DNA of 29,343 nucleotides, taken from positions 1-29,343 of the forward strand of contig CAMNHD010000002.1 in NCBI GenBank assembly GCA_946538875.1, written 5' to 3'. Below the pieces are notes generated by a model, which saw only the letters and a list, made by a program, of their open reading frames with translations, was not told the origin of the DNA and ran no database searches. Shown piece by piece: positions 1 to 5,670 of the stretch. The first letter of the stretch is position 1. Every line of letters starts with the position of its first letter. Made by a program: the position numbers and the translations under genes. This DNA is from an uncultured Treponema sp. Its GTDB lineage: Bacteria > Spirochaetota > Spirochaetia > Treponematales > Treponemataceae.

Positions 1-2
1 TG

Positions 3-20
3 TTAAAAAGCTCTTTTTAA
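3..20. repeat. AT-rich 8-bp perfect palindrome at window edge
   Basis: TTAAAAAG and CTTTTTAA are exact reverse complements separated by CT. The structure has no GC-rich stem, so it is a poor classical terminator. It could be a weak bidirectional terminator of a gene left of the window or part of the end of the insertion-sequence remnant that follows. Its role cannot be decided from the window. Confidence 0.45.
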
Positions 21-25
21 AATCT

Positions 26-84
26 GCGAATCCTTATGTGGTATAATTAAATAAGCAACAAAATCACACCACATAAGGATTCGC
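26..84 (+). repeat. 17-bp perfect inverted repeat flanking the transposase-remnant promoter
   Basis: Positions 26-42 (GCGAATCCTTATGTGGT) and 68-84 (ACCACATAAGGATTCGC) are exact reverse complements with a 25-nt spacer. The spacer begins within a TATAAT box (42-47). The right arm contains the only Shine-Dalgarno-like sequence, AAGGA (75-79), 9 nt before the ATG at 89. A transcript starting near 54 would lack the left arm. A read-through transcript from outside would fold and bury the ribosome-binding site. This resembles the known protection of IS10 and IS50 transposase from outside transcription. Confidence 0.75.
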
Positions 85-88
85 TGAC

Positions 89-364
89 ATGAACAAGTAT
101 AACTCATTATTCGGACAAATGCTAGATCTGGTCGGGAGACCTCGATTCGACTCTCTCGTAAGAAGCCATAAATCAGACAAATTCTGCAACGGGCTTATGG
201 AAAAACAGGGGCACGAAGAAGAAACTGGGCTTTGCAAAATTACACCGGTTTTACAAAAGTGGCTTGGGGAAAATCCATATTCCAGTGTAAGGAAAGTGGT
301 CTTTAATGTTTTTGGGAATAAGGATTTGGAAAGCTATGGAAAGGTGCTGAATCAATTCTTGTGA
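89..364 (+). pseudogene. Chimeric remnant: IS4-family transposase N-terminus joined to a probable macrodomain C-terminus
   Basis: The first ~36 residues (MNKYNSLFGQMLDLVGRPRF, then DSLVRSHKSDKFCNG) match what I know of the DUF4372 N-terminus of IS4-family transposases, which normally run to about 350-450 residues. Here the similarity stops and the DDE catalytic region is absent. Residues ~55-91 look unlike a transposase: WLGENPYSSVRKVVFNVF followed by acidic residues and a tyrosine resembles the last strand and helix of macrodomain ADP-ribosylhydrolases. My reading is that an insertion followed by a deletion fused the start of a transposase to the end of a macrodomain gene. The transposase half is fairly secure, the macrodomain half tentative. 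No function is expected, although the frame is intact. Confidence 0.55.
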
Positions 365-395
365 AAGGCCTGCTTTTATTATAGTATAAAAAAAT

Positions 396-545
396 ATGAA
401 ACAGAATTATTTTACACAACAGACACATTTTATTAATGAGCTCAACCTCGTTGAAACGTTCCCCGTGGATAACATCACAATTTTTGAACGCACAGAAAGC
501 GGGTGGAAGGCAGCTGATACAATGGCAGTAGAAATTGAAATTTAA
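396..545 (+). CDS. Short unrecognised ORF (49 aa), possibly a gene fragment
   Basis: An ATG-initiated frame encodes 49 residues beginning MKQNYFTQQTHF and ending in MAVEIEI. There is no Shine-Dalgarno sequence upstream, only an A-run. I do not recognise the sequence. It sits between the decayed insertion-sequence remnant and the YjbR-like gene, so it may be debris of a broken gene or a chance frame. Confidence 0.2.
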   Translation: MKQNYFTQQTHFINELNLVETFPVDNITIFERTESGWKAADTMAVEIEI

Positions 546-551
546 AAACTG

Positions 552-557
552 TATAAT
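552..557 (+). promoter_or_regulatory. Candidate -10 box for the YjbR-like gene
   Basis: TATAAT matches the -10 consensus exactly and would give a leader of about 35 nt before the ATG at 599. No good -35 box lies at 16-18 bp; TTGAAA at 535-540 is too close (11 bp). Confidence 0.4.
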
Positions 558-598
558 GGTGTTTGTTGGAATGCAAATCATTCCTGTGTTGGATAAGA

Positions 599-1294
599 AT
601 GAATTTTGATCATGTTTTGATAATCAGTTCACCAGACAAGCGGAAACTTTTGGATTACGGTTTTTCTACGGCAGGCAAAACAGCTGGTGGCTCTTGTTCT
701 GCTGATTCACTGACAATGGAAAAACTGGTTGCCGGCGGTGCTTTTAAGGCATGCATTGCTATTTCAGAATCACATCTTGATGTTGACTGTTATGATGTAG
801 CTACAAATGAAAAATATGCCCTGCTTGATGTTTCAAGGTCAAATGGCGCTTTTGTAAATTCCGTCCGCAATGAAATCAAAGATTTAATCGATGATATCAG
901 GAAAAAGTGTTTTGACGGAAGGGACATTGTTTCCGAATACAAGACATTCCTTAGTGAGAACTTGAAGGCTCAAGGAGACTTTCCTTGGGATGATAACACT
1001 TATGATGTTCATGATTATGAAGTATTCCGCTGTAAAAACAATAAATGGTTTGCGCTGGTGATGGCCATTCCGTTTAAGCGTCTGGGACTAAAAAGCGAGG
1101 AAGTAATTCACGTGGTGAATCTAAAGGCTGATAAGGACAAAATCCCGGAGCTGATAGATAAGCGCACCATCTTTCCTGCATACCACATGAATAAAAAAAA
1201 CTGGATAACAGTGATTCTTTCTGACAGGATTGGATTTGAAGAATTGTGCCGGCTGACTAAAGAAAGCAAAGACTTGGTGGAGGCAAAAAAATAA
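599..1294 (+). CDS. MmcQ/YjbR family protein with N-terminal extension domain
   Basis: The C-terminal ~115 residues carry the YjbR/MmcQ pattern: FPWDD, then NNKWFALVMAI with RLGL, then VVNLKADKDKIPEL, then FPAYHMNKKNWITVIL. This fold (CyaY-like) is annotated as DNA-binding, but its role is poorly known. The N-terminal ~110 residues form a separate region (LLDYGF near the start, then a block around LLDVSRSNGAFVNSVRNEI). I recall this extension on YjbR proteins of Firmicutes and spirochaetes; its function is unknown to me. I chose the ATG at 599 because the upstream TTG (563) falls at the expected transcription start of the TATAAT at 552. The product is 231 residues and probably cytoplasmic, with no signal peptide. 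No co-transcribed partner is evident. Confidence 0.8.
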   Translation: MNFDHVLIISSPDKRKLLDYGFSTAGKTAGGSCSADSLTMEKLVAGGAFKACIAISESHLDVDCYDVATNEKYALLDVSRSNGAFVNSVRNEIKDLIDDIRKKCFDGRDIVSEYKTFLSENLKAQGDFPWDDNTYDVHDYEVFRCKNNKWFALVMAIPFKRLGLKSEEVIHVVNLKADKDKIPELIDKRTIFPAYHMNKKNWITVILSDRIGFEELCRLTKESKDLVEAKK

Positions 1295-1565
1295 AGCCGA
1301 ACCATTTGCCGTGAGGAATATAGAACTGTATTCAATTGGCGCATAGTGGAACCATATAAACGGAAATTATGAATAAATGTTGACTCTGTAATGAGATAAG
1401 ATGAATTTGACCGTTTTGAACTTTAAAAAAGTGTTATGTAAATTATTTTATTGTTATTTTTAGTTTTTAGTGTTGTTAATTCGGTAAAAATGAGTTAAAG
1501 TTTTAGTAAAGGTTAGAGAGCGTATTTGCTTGTTCCCTGATGATAAGAGAAAGTTGGAGGTCATT

Positions 1566-2246
1566 ATGAAAAGATTAGTTCTAGGGATAATATGCGGACT
1601 ACTTGTTGGAGGTGCCGCATTTGCTGACGGAGTTGCCCAGGTTGAGTTTCATTGTACCACAGGACTTTTTGAAACTGGATTAAATGATGAATTCGGTTTT
1701 AATTTTGAACCTGCATTTATTCCTGTGCCGGTGGGAATTGTAAAGTACGAATATTGGACCCCTCTGGTTCCGGGAAAGAACAGAGTACATCTGGGAGTAG
1801 GAGCTATTGCTCTTCCTGTGCCGAACATTATGCTGACGGGAGGATTTTCATATCCTTTTAGTGCGGCAGCTGGCTCAAGAAGACACTGGGAACTTAACTT
1901 CTCGGCGTCTTTGGGGGTTATTTCAGTGGTTTCCAGTTCTCCTGTGTATTATGAAGAATCTGAAACTGGCGGCGGTTCCGACGAGCCTGAGGTCATAGAG
2001 ATAGCTGTGGACAGCGGCAGCACCGGCGAGATGGCAAAATCTGTGTATTCATCTTATTACGGTTCGTCATCTGATTATGATGCGTATCCGATACCGTTCT
2101 ATGAACTGTCAATGATGTTTGCATGGGTGCCCAACAATAGCGGCATTTACTTTGCGGTTGGCCCGGCAGTTGTTGGTGTGACAAATCTTGTTGATTTTAA
2201 TGTAGGAGCGGTTACCCTGCAGTTTGCGCTTGGCTGGAAGCATTGA
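1566..2246 (+). CDS. Secreted outer-membrane-like protein of unknown function
   Basis: The start at 1566 is preceded by GGAGG (1556-1560), and the frame begins with a clear Sec signal peptide: MKR, a hydrophobic core, and an AFA cleavage site before DGVAQ. The mature part (~205 residues) is rich in alternating hydrophobic/polar segments with glycine and aromatic residues, such as HLGVGAIALPVPNIMLTGGF and a final strand ending FALGWKH, as expected for a small beta-barrel. Residues ~125-180 form a Ser/Gly/Glu/Tyr-rich, strongly acidic stretch that looks like a surface loop. I do not recognise a family. It stands alone and is followed by a strong terminator. The non-coding 271 bp upstream (1295-1565) is AT-rich, and I saw no convincing promoter in it. 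Confidence 0.7.
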   Translation: MKRLVLGIICGLLVGGAAFADGVAQVEFHCTTGLFETGLNDEFGFNFEPAFIPVPVGIVKYEYWTPLVPGKNRVHLGVGAIALPVPNIMLTGGFSYPFSAAAGSRRHWELNFSASLGVISVVSSSPVYYEESETGGGSDEPEVIEIAVDSGSTGEMAKSVYSSYYGSSSDYDAYPIPFYELSMMFAWVPNNSGIYFAVGPAVVGVTNLVDFNVGAVTLQFALGWKH

Positions 2247-2284
2247 TTTGTATTTAGTAAACTTCCTGTGTGTTTCAAATAGAA

Positions 2285-2324
2285 AGGGACTGTCCTTGGT
2301 GTCGGGCAGTCCCTGTTTTTGTTT
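2285..2324. terminator. Rho-independent terminator between convergent genes
   Basis: AGGGACTGTCC (2285-2295) pairs with GGGCAGTCCCT (2304-2314) in an 11-bp stem with one T-G wobble and an 8-nt loop. GTTTTTGTTT follows on the plus strand. On the minus strand the same stem is followed by a weaker TTTCTATTT, so it may also end the symporter transcript. Confidence 0.85.
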
Positions 2325-2332
2325 GGAAAGGA

Positions 2333-3760
2333 TTAGTTTGTTTCCAACTTTTTCTTGTTGCGGAAGAAGTCTTTTGACATCTTGGCTATCAGTGCGGAAA
2401 GTGCGATGAGACAGATACAGTTAGGAATTGCCATGAGGGCATTTACAATGTCAGCAATGGTCCAGACCTGGCTTATTGTCATGTAGGGGCCGATAAAGAC
2501 GGCGGCGATGTAGAGCCAGCGGTAGATGGTGACGACTGTGGAGCTCTTTTTGTCGCCTGCAAGGTATTCAATGCAGCGTTCTGAGTAGTAGTCCCATCCA
2601 AGAATTGTTGTGAATCCGAACAGTACAAGACATGCCATCAGGATAAAGCCGGTGAACTGTTCCGGGAATGGCAGAAGCTGCTTGAATGCTGCGTCAGTCA
2701 CGGCATATCCCTTGAGGCCTTCGATGTTGTAAGTTCCTGCAATTACGATGCTGAGACCTGTTATTGTACATATGATGATTGTGTCAAAGAATGTTCCTGT
2801 CATGGAAACAACGGCCTGCTGGACCGGTTCCTTTACCTGTGCGGCTGCAGCGGCGATAGGAGCTGAACCAAGACCTGCCTCGTTGCTGAATATGCCGCGT
2901 GCGATACCTTTCTGCATTGCCACCAGCATGAATCCGAATGCACCGCCGGCAACCTGGTTAAGACCAAATGCGCTTTGGATAATTGTTTTGAATGCTCCCG
3001 GAAGCTGAGGAAGATGTGTAAATATGATTATCAGTCCAAAAAGCAGATAAAGAATTGCCATGAATGGAACGACAACAGAGGACACTTTTGAGATGCGTTT
3101 CAGTCCGCCGATGATTATGAGCGCTACGAGAACAGCAACCACAAGGGAAGAAATCACTACTGCCCATGAGTATTTGTTGTTGAAGAGGGTGAAGGCAACG
3201 TGGTTTCCTGAGGGGTCAAAGAAGGTCTGAATTGCAGATGAGATTGAGTTCACCTGGCTGAATGTTCCGATGCCAAAGAGACCTACCATTGTTCCGAACA
3301 CGGCGAACAGGACTGCAAGCCACTTCCAGTTTTTTCCCATGCCTTTTTCTATGGCGTAGAATGCTCCGCCAAGAATGTGGCCGTCTTTTTTTACTTCGCG
3401 GAAGTGAACTGCAACTAAACATTCTGCGTATTTAGTTGCCATACCGAGCAGTGCGGCAACCCACATCCAGAAAAGTGCTCCAGGACCGCCTGCGACAAGG
3501 GCTGTTGCGACACCGACTATGTTGCCGGTACCGATGGTTGCGGAAAGGGCTGTGCAGAGTGCACCAAAGGTGGAAACTTCTCCATGCTGACCGTCAGGTT
3601 TGCGGAACATTGTCTTGAGAGCATATCCAAGACGTCTGAATTGGAAGCCGCCCAATCTAATGGTAAGGAATAGACCTGTGCCAAGAATCAGCACCATCGT
3701 TGGAATTCCCCAGACACCCCACATGCTGTTGTCCAGGAAGTCAAGAATTTTGTCGAACAT
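2333..3760 (-). CDS. Sodium:alanine/glycine symporter (AGCS family)
   Basis: The 475-residue protein matches the Alanine or Glycine:Cation Symporter family (AlsT/DagA-like) in length and motifs. It has GTGNIVGVATALVAGGPGA followed by LFWMW (about residues 80-105), a conserved GIARGIFSNEAGLGSAPIAA block near residue 290, and many hydrophobic segments (about 10). Family members import alanine or glycine with sodium; the substrate cannot be told from sequence alone. The ATG at 3760 is preferred over an in-frame GTG at 3769, because GAGG abuts that GTG but lies 8 nt before the ATG. It is monocistronic and convergent with the gene to its left. Confidence 0.92.
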   Translation of the reverse strand: MFDKILDFLDNSMWGVWGIPTMVLILGTGLFLTIRLGGFQFRRLGYALKTMFRKPDGQHGEVSTFGALCTALSATIGTGNIVGVATALVAGGPGALFWMWVAALLGMATKYAECLVAVHFREVKKDGHILGGAFYAIEKGMGKNWKWLAVLFAVFGTMVGLFGIGTFSQVNSISSAIQTFFDPSGNHVAFTLFNNKYSWAVVISSLVVAVLVALIIIGGLKRISKVSSVVVPFMAILYLLFGLIIIFTHLPQLPGAFKTIIQSAFGLNQVAGGAFGFMLVAMQKGIARGIFSNEAGLGSAPIAAAAAQVKEPVQQAVVSMTGTFFDTIIICTITGLSIVIAGTYNIEGLKGYAVTDAAFKQLLPFPEQFTGFILMACLVLFGFTTILGWDYYSERCIEYLAGDKKSSTVVTIYRWLYIAAVFIGPYMTISQVWTIADIVNALMAIPNCICLIALSALIAKMSKDFFRNKKKLETN

Positions 3761-3876
3761 AATGCTCACCTCGCAAGGCGCAACTGCTTCTTGTTTTTTC
3801 TAAATTACGCCTTTTTTAAAAATAAGAGCCGGAATTCTGGGCGTTTGCTCAGGTACCGACTCATAAGTAGTGAGGT

Positions 3877-3906
3877 ATCTTATCATAAACAGGGTGTTAT
3901 ATTCAA
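3877..3906 (-). promoter_or_regulatory. Weak candidate promoter for the symporter
   Basis: Read on the minus strand, TTGAAT (3901-3906) is followed after 18 bp by TAAGAT (3877-3882). Both boxes match consensus at 4 of 6 positions. It would give a leader of about 110 nt. I looked in that leader for known amino-acid riboswitch motifs and found none. Confidence 0.3.
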
Positions 3907-3946
3907 GGGTAAGCTTTGGCGGCTACAGTGGGATTATTTCCAGGAA

Positions 3947-3956
3947 CCAGCGCTGG
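3947..3956. promoter_or_regulatory. 10-bp perfect palindrome upstream of symporter
   Basis: CCAGCGCTGG is self-complementary and lies about 190 bp before the symporter start, in a 494-bp non-coding stretch (3761-4254). Apart from this, the weak promoter and the GC-rich repeat further right, nothing else was seen in that stretch. An operator role is only a guess. Confidence 0.2.
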
Positions 3957-4073
3957 GCTGTCTTGACATTGAATGATTTGTTTGTACCGAATATCTGTAT
4001 CATCTGACTAGGAGTGTATCATAGAGAAAGTTGTTGAGCAAGTAAGTTTCCTTTTCTTGGGAAACCAAGCGCC

Positions 4074-4215
4074 TACGCCCGATTGGAGGGGCGCCCGGAT
4101 GCCACAGGCATACGGAAGCGTTGCCGGCCGGCTGCGGACGGCAATGGAGGGCGCGGCCCGGAACCCCGGAAAGCGGGGATCTTGCCGTTCAATATTCCTG
4201 CGGAATACGCTTGAT
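4074..4215 (+). repeat. GC-rich dispersed intergenic repeat, copy A
   Basis: This stretch is far richer in GC than its surroundings and shares ordered blocks with copy B at 26828-26930: ACGCCCGAT followed by GG and GGCGC, then GCGGGGATCTTG, then CCTGCGGAATACGC (B has CCTGCGGATTACGC). Its GATTGGAGGGGCGCC also matches copy D. It can form several hairpins: TTGCCG/CGGCAA (4121-4126, 4139-4144), CCCCG/CGGGG (4164-4168, 4174-4178) and ATTCC/GGAAT (4194-4198, 4202-4206). It lies just 3' of the minus-strand PspC gene. Confidence 0.6.
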
Positions 4216-4254
4216 AGGTAAACCGCGGGAATGCAGTGCCGTGGGCTGGCAGAA

Positions 4255-4533
4255 TCAGTTGTCTACGTTGGCGCTCTTCATCTTGCTGATGTCGTCGTCA
4301 GACTTGGATGAATTGTTGGACTGTTCCGGCTGGTTGTTTATGTCTGTGTCCTTGGGAATTACGATTGCAAAGATAATGTAGAGCAGGATTCCCGGAAATG
4401 CGGCCGTGCATAACGTTAGAATCGCCCATGCAAGGCGTACCAAGGTGGGGTCGATGTTGAAGTATTCGGCAATACCGCCGCACACTCCGCTGAGCATCTT
4501 TGATTTTGTGGATTTGTATAAACGCTTTCCCAT
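4255..4533 (-). CDS. Small PspC-domain membrane protein
   Basis: The 92-residue protein starts with the PspC pattern: LYKSTKSKMLSGVCGGIAEY, then FNIDPTLVRLAWAIL, then a hydrophobic segment LLYIIFAIVIPKD. This matches the whole PspC domain (~60 residues), followed by a polar, Asn/Ser/Asp-rich tail of ~30 residues. PspC proteins are inner-membrane proteins linked in some bacteria to the phage-shock envelope-stress response. No pspA or pspB gene is nearby, so the role is open. The start is supported by AGGAGG 5 nt before the ATG. The gene is transcribed away from pyrE from its own promoter. Confidence 0.9.
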   Translation of the reverse strand: MGKRLYKSTKSKMLSGVCGGIAEYFNIDPTLVRLAWAILTLCTAAFPGILLYIIFAIVIPKDTDINNQPEQSNNSSKSDDDISKMKSANVDN

Positions 4534-4544
4534 TTTGGCCTCCT

Positions 4545-4559
4545 GAAACTATCAGTTTC
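4545..4559 (-). promoter_or_regulatory. Hairpin in the PspC leader directly before the Shine-Dalgarno
   Basis: On the minus strand GAAACT-GAT-AGTTTC forms a 6-bp stem with a 3-nt loop ending next to the AGGAGG ribosome-binding site. It may stabilise the mRNA or tune ribosome access. Confidence 0.45.
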
Positions 4560-4587
4560 TCTAAAAAAAATATTTGAGCTTACCTAA

Positions 4588-4617
4588 AATATAATGAGAC
4601 AGTGGGTAAGTCGTCAA
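4588..4617 (-). promoter_or_regulatory. Promoter of the PspC gene
   Basis: Read on the minus strand, TTGACG (4612-4617, 5 of 6) and TATATT (4588-4593, 5 of 6) are separated by 18 bp. The transcript would start near 4581, leaving a leader of about 48 nt that contains the hairpin and a good Shine-Dalgarno. Confidence 0.65.
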
Positions 4618-4684
4618 TATAAAAATTGTCTGTGGGAAATAAAGAAAAATAAATTTTGACACATTTCCCGTGATAAAATCCGCT

Positions 4685-4713
4685 TTGCAAACAAGGTGCA
4701 AATGGGCTATACT
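4685..4713 (+). promoter_or_regulatory. Promoter of pyrE placed for a leaderless transcript
   Basis: TTGCAA (4685-4690) and TATACT (4708-4713) are separated by exactly 17 bp. Only 6 nt (AAGCGC) lie between the -10 box and the ATG at 4720, so the expected first transcribed base is at or next to the start codon. Confidence 0.65.
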
Positions 4714-4719
4714 AAGCGC

Positions 4720-5397
4720 ATGGAACAGTATAAGAAAGAATTCATTGATTTTATGGTTGCGTGCAAGGTGCTCAAGTTCGGGTCCTTTACACTCAAGAGC
4801 GGCCGTCACTCTCCCTTCTTTATGAATGCAGGAGCATACGTTACCGGCAGTCAGCTGATGAAGCTTGGTGAATACTATGCCCAGGCAATTCATGCGGCTT
4901 TCGGGGACGACTTTGACGTTTTGTTCGGGCCGGCATACAAGGGTATACCACTCAGCGTTGCGACTGTGATTGCATACAGCAGGCTTTACGGCAAGGAAAT
5001 CCGCTACTGCTCTAACCGCAAGGAAGCCAAGGATCACGGTGCGGACAAGGGAATGCTTCTTGGCAGCGAAATCAAGGACGGCGACCGTGTGGTGATAATC
5101 GAAGATGTTACTACTTCCGGCAAGTCTATAGAAGAAACTTATCCAATTGTCATGGCACAGGGCAAGGTGACTGTGGTGGGCGAGATGGTCAGCCTTAACC
5201 GCATGGAGCGCGCTCAGGACAGCAATAAGAGTGCCCTGGACACTATAACAGAAAAATACGGTTTCCCGGCAAAGGCGATTGTGAGCATGCAGGAGGTTGT
5301 GGAAGCTCTTTACATCCCTGGTGCTGACGGCGTGATTACCGATGAAATCAAAAAAGAAATAGACGCTTACTATGCCGAGTGGGGTGCCGGGCAGTAA
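4720..5397 (+). CDS. pyrE: Orotate phosphoribosyltransferase
   Basis: This enzyme joins orotate to PRPP to make orotidine 5'-monophosphate in de novo pyrimidine synthesis, in the cytoplasm. The 225-residue protein shows the PyrE N-terminal pattern FGSFTLKSGRHSPFFMNAG (~residues 20-38), FGPAYKGIPL (~70-80), and the PRPP-binding loop VVIIEDVTTSGKSIEE, with E128 and D129. Length and motifs fit bacterial PyrE. In-frame GTG (4696) and ATG (4702) codons lie upstream, but they fall inside the promoter, so I chose the ATG at 4720. It has no Shine-Dalgarno and appears leaderless. No other pyrimidine genes are adjacent. Confidence 0.93.
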   Translation: MEQYKKEFIDFMVACKVLKFGSFTLKSGRHSPFFMNAGAYVTGSQLMKLGEYYAQAIHAAFGDDFDVLFGPAYKGIPLSVATVIAYSRLYGKEIRYCSNRKEAKDHGADKGMLLGSEIKDGDRVVIIEDVTTSGKSIEETYPIVMAQGKVTVVGEMVSLNRMERAQDSNKSALDTITEKYGFPAKAIVSMQEVVEALYIPGADGVITDEIKKEIDAYYAEWGAGQ

Positions 5398-5500
5398 TAA
5401 GCCGGGCGTACCCCTACGGGTCGGGCTTTGCAGGGTTTCAAACGGTCCTGCGGCCCGTTCGCCTGCGGCGCCCTTCCAATCCCTTACGCAACGTAAAAAA
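5398..5500 (-). repeat. GC-rich 3'-flank repeat, copy D
   Basis: On the minus strand this stretch reads GATTGGAAGGGCGCC then GCAGGCG, matching copies A and B. On the plus strand, right after the pyrE stop, AAGCC can pair with GGCTT around an inner ACCC-CTAC-GGGT hairpin. There is no clean T-run, so termination here is possible but not canonical. Confidence 0.55.
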
Positions 5501-5563
5501 ATATACAACCTGCAGTAAGATTTTAAACTTTTGAAAAAATTCCATTCCTGGGTCGGAAAAATA

Positions 5564-5607
5564 TTACGCAAATTTAGTGAAAAATTCGCACAAAGTTCGT
5601 AAAATTT
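5564..5607 (+). promoter_or_regulatory. Three phased repeats upstream of the sugar-transport operon (candidate operator)
   Basis: TTACGCAAATTT (5564-5575), TTCGCACAAA (5585-5594) and TTCGTAAAATTT (5596-5607) are similar, and their central CG steps are 20 and 11 bp apart, close to two turns and one turn of DNA. They lie 60-105 bp before the binding-protein ATG, where an activator would bind. AraC-type regulators often use direct repeats of this kind, and one is encoded at 10505-12079. A weak -10 candidate, TATGAT, sits at 5635-5640. The pairing with the regulator is an inference. Confidence 0.45.
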
Positions 5608-5670
5608 CTCATGTACGGAACGCCATTTTCGACTTATGATAAGTTATTAAAACACAACAGGAGGAATTTC

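Noticed and set aside
3761..3906. Possible amino-acid riboswitch in the symporter leader
   Set aside because: Such symporters are often riboswitch-controlled, but I could not find the conserved cores of glycine, lysine or other known classes.
3963..3968. Plus-strand TTGACA as a promoter upstream of the GC-rich repeat
   Set aside because: No -10 box lies at 16-18 bp, and no plus-strand gene follows.
4121..4381. Plus-strand 86-codon frame across repeat A and the PspC gene
   Set aside because: Half is GC-rich repeat and half is antisense to the PspC gene.
4561..5571. Long minus-strand open frame (336 codons) opposite pyrE
   Set aside because: It runs antisense to the well-supported pyrE gene, has no recognisable domain and covers the intergenic repeat; its length follows from codon use on the other strand.
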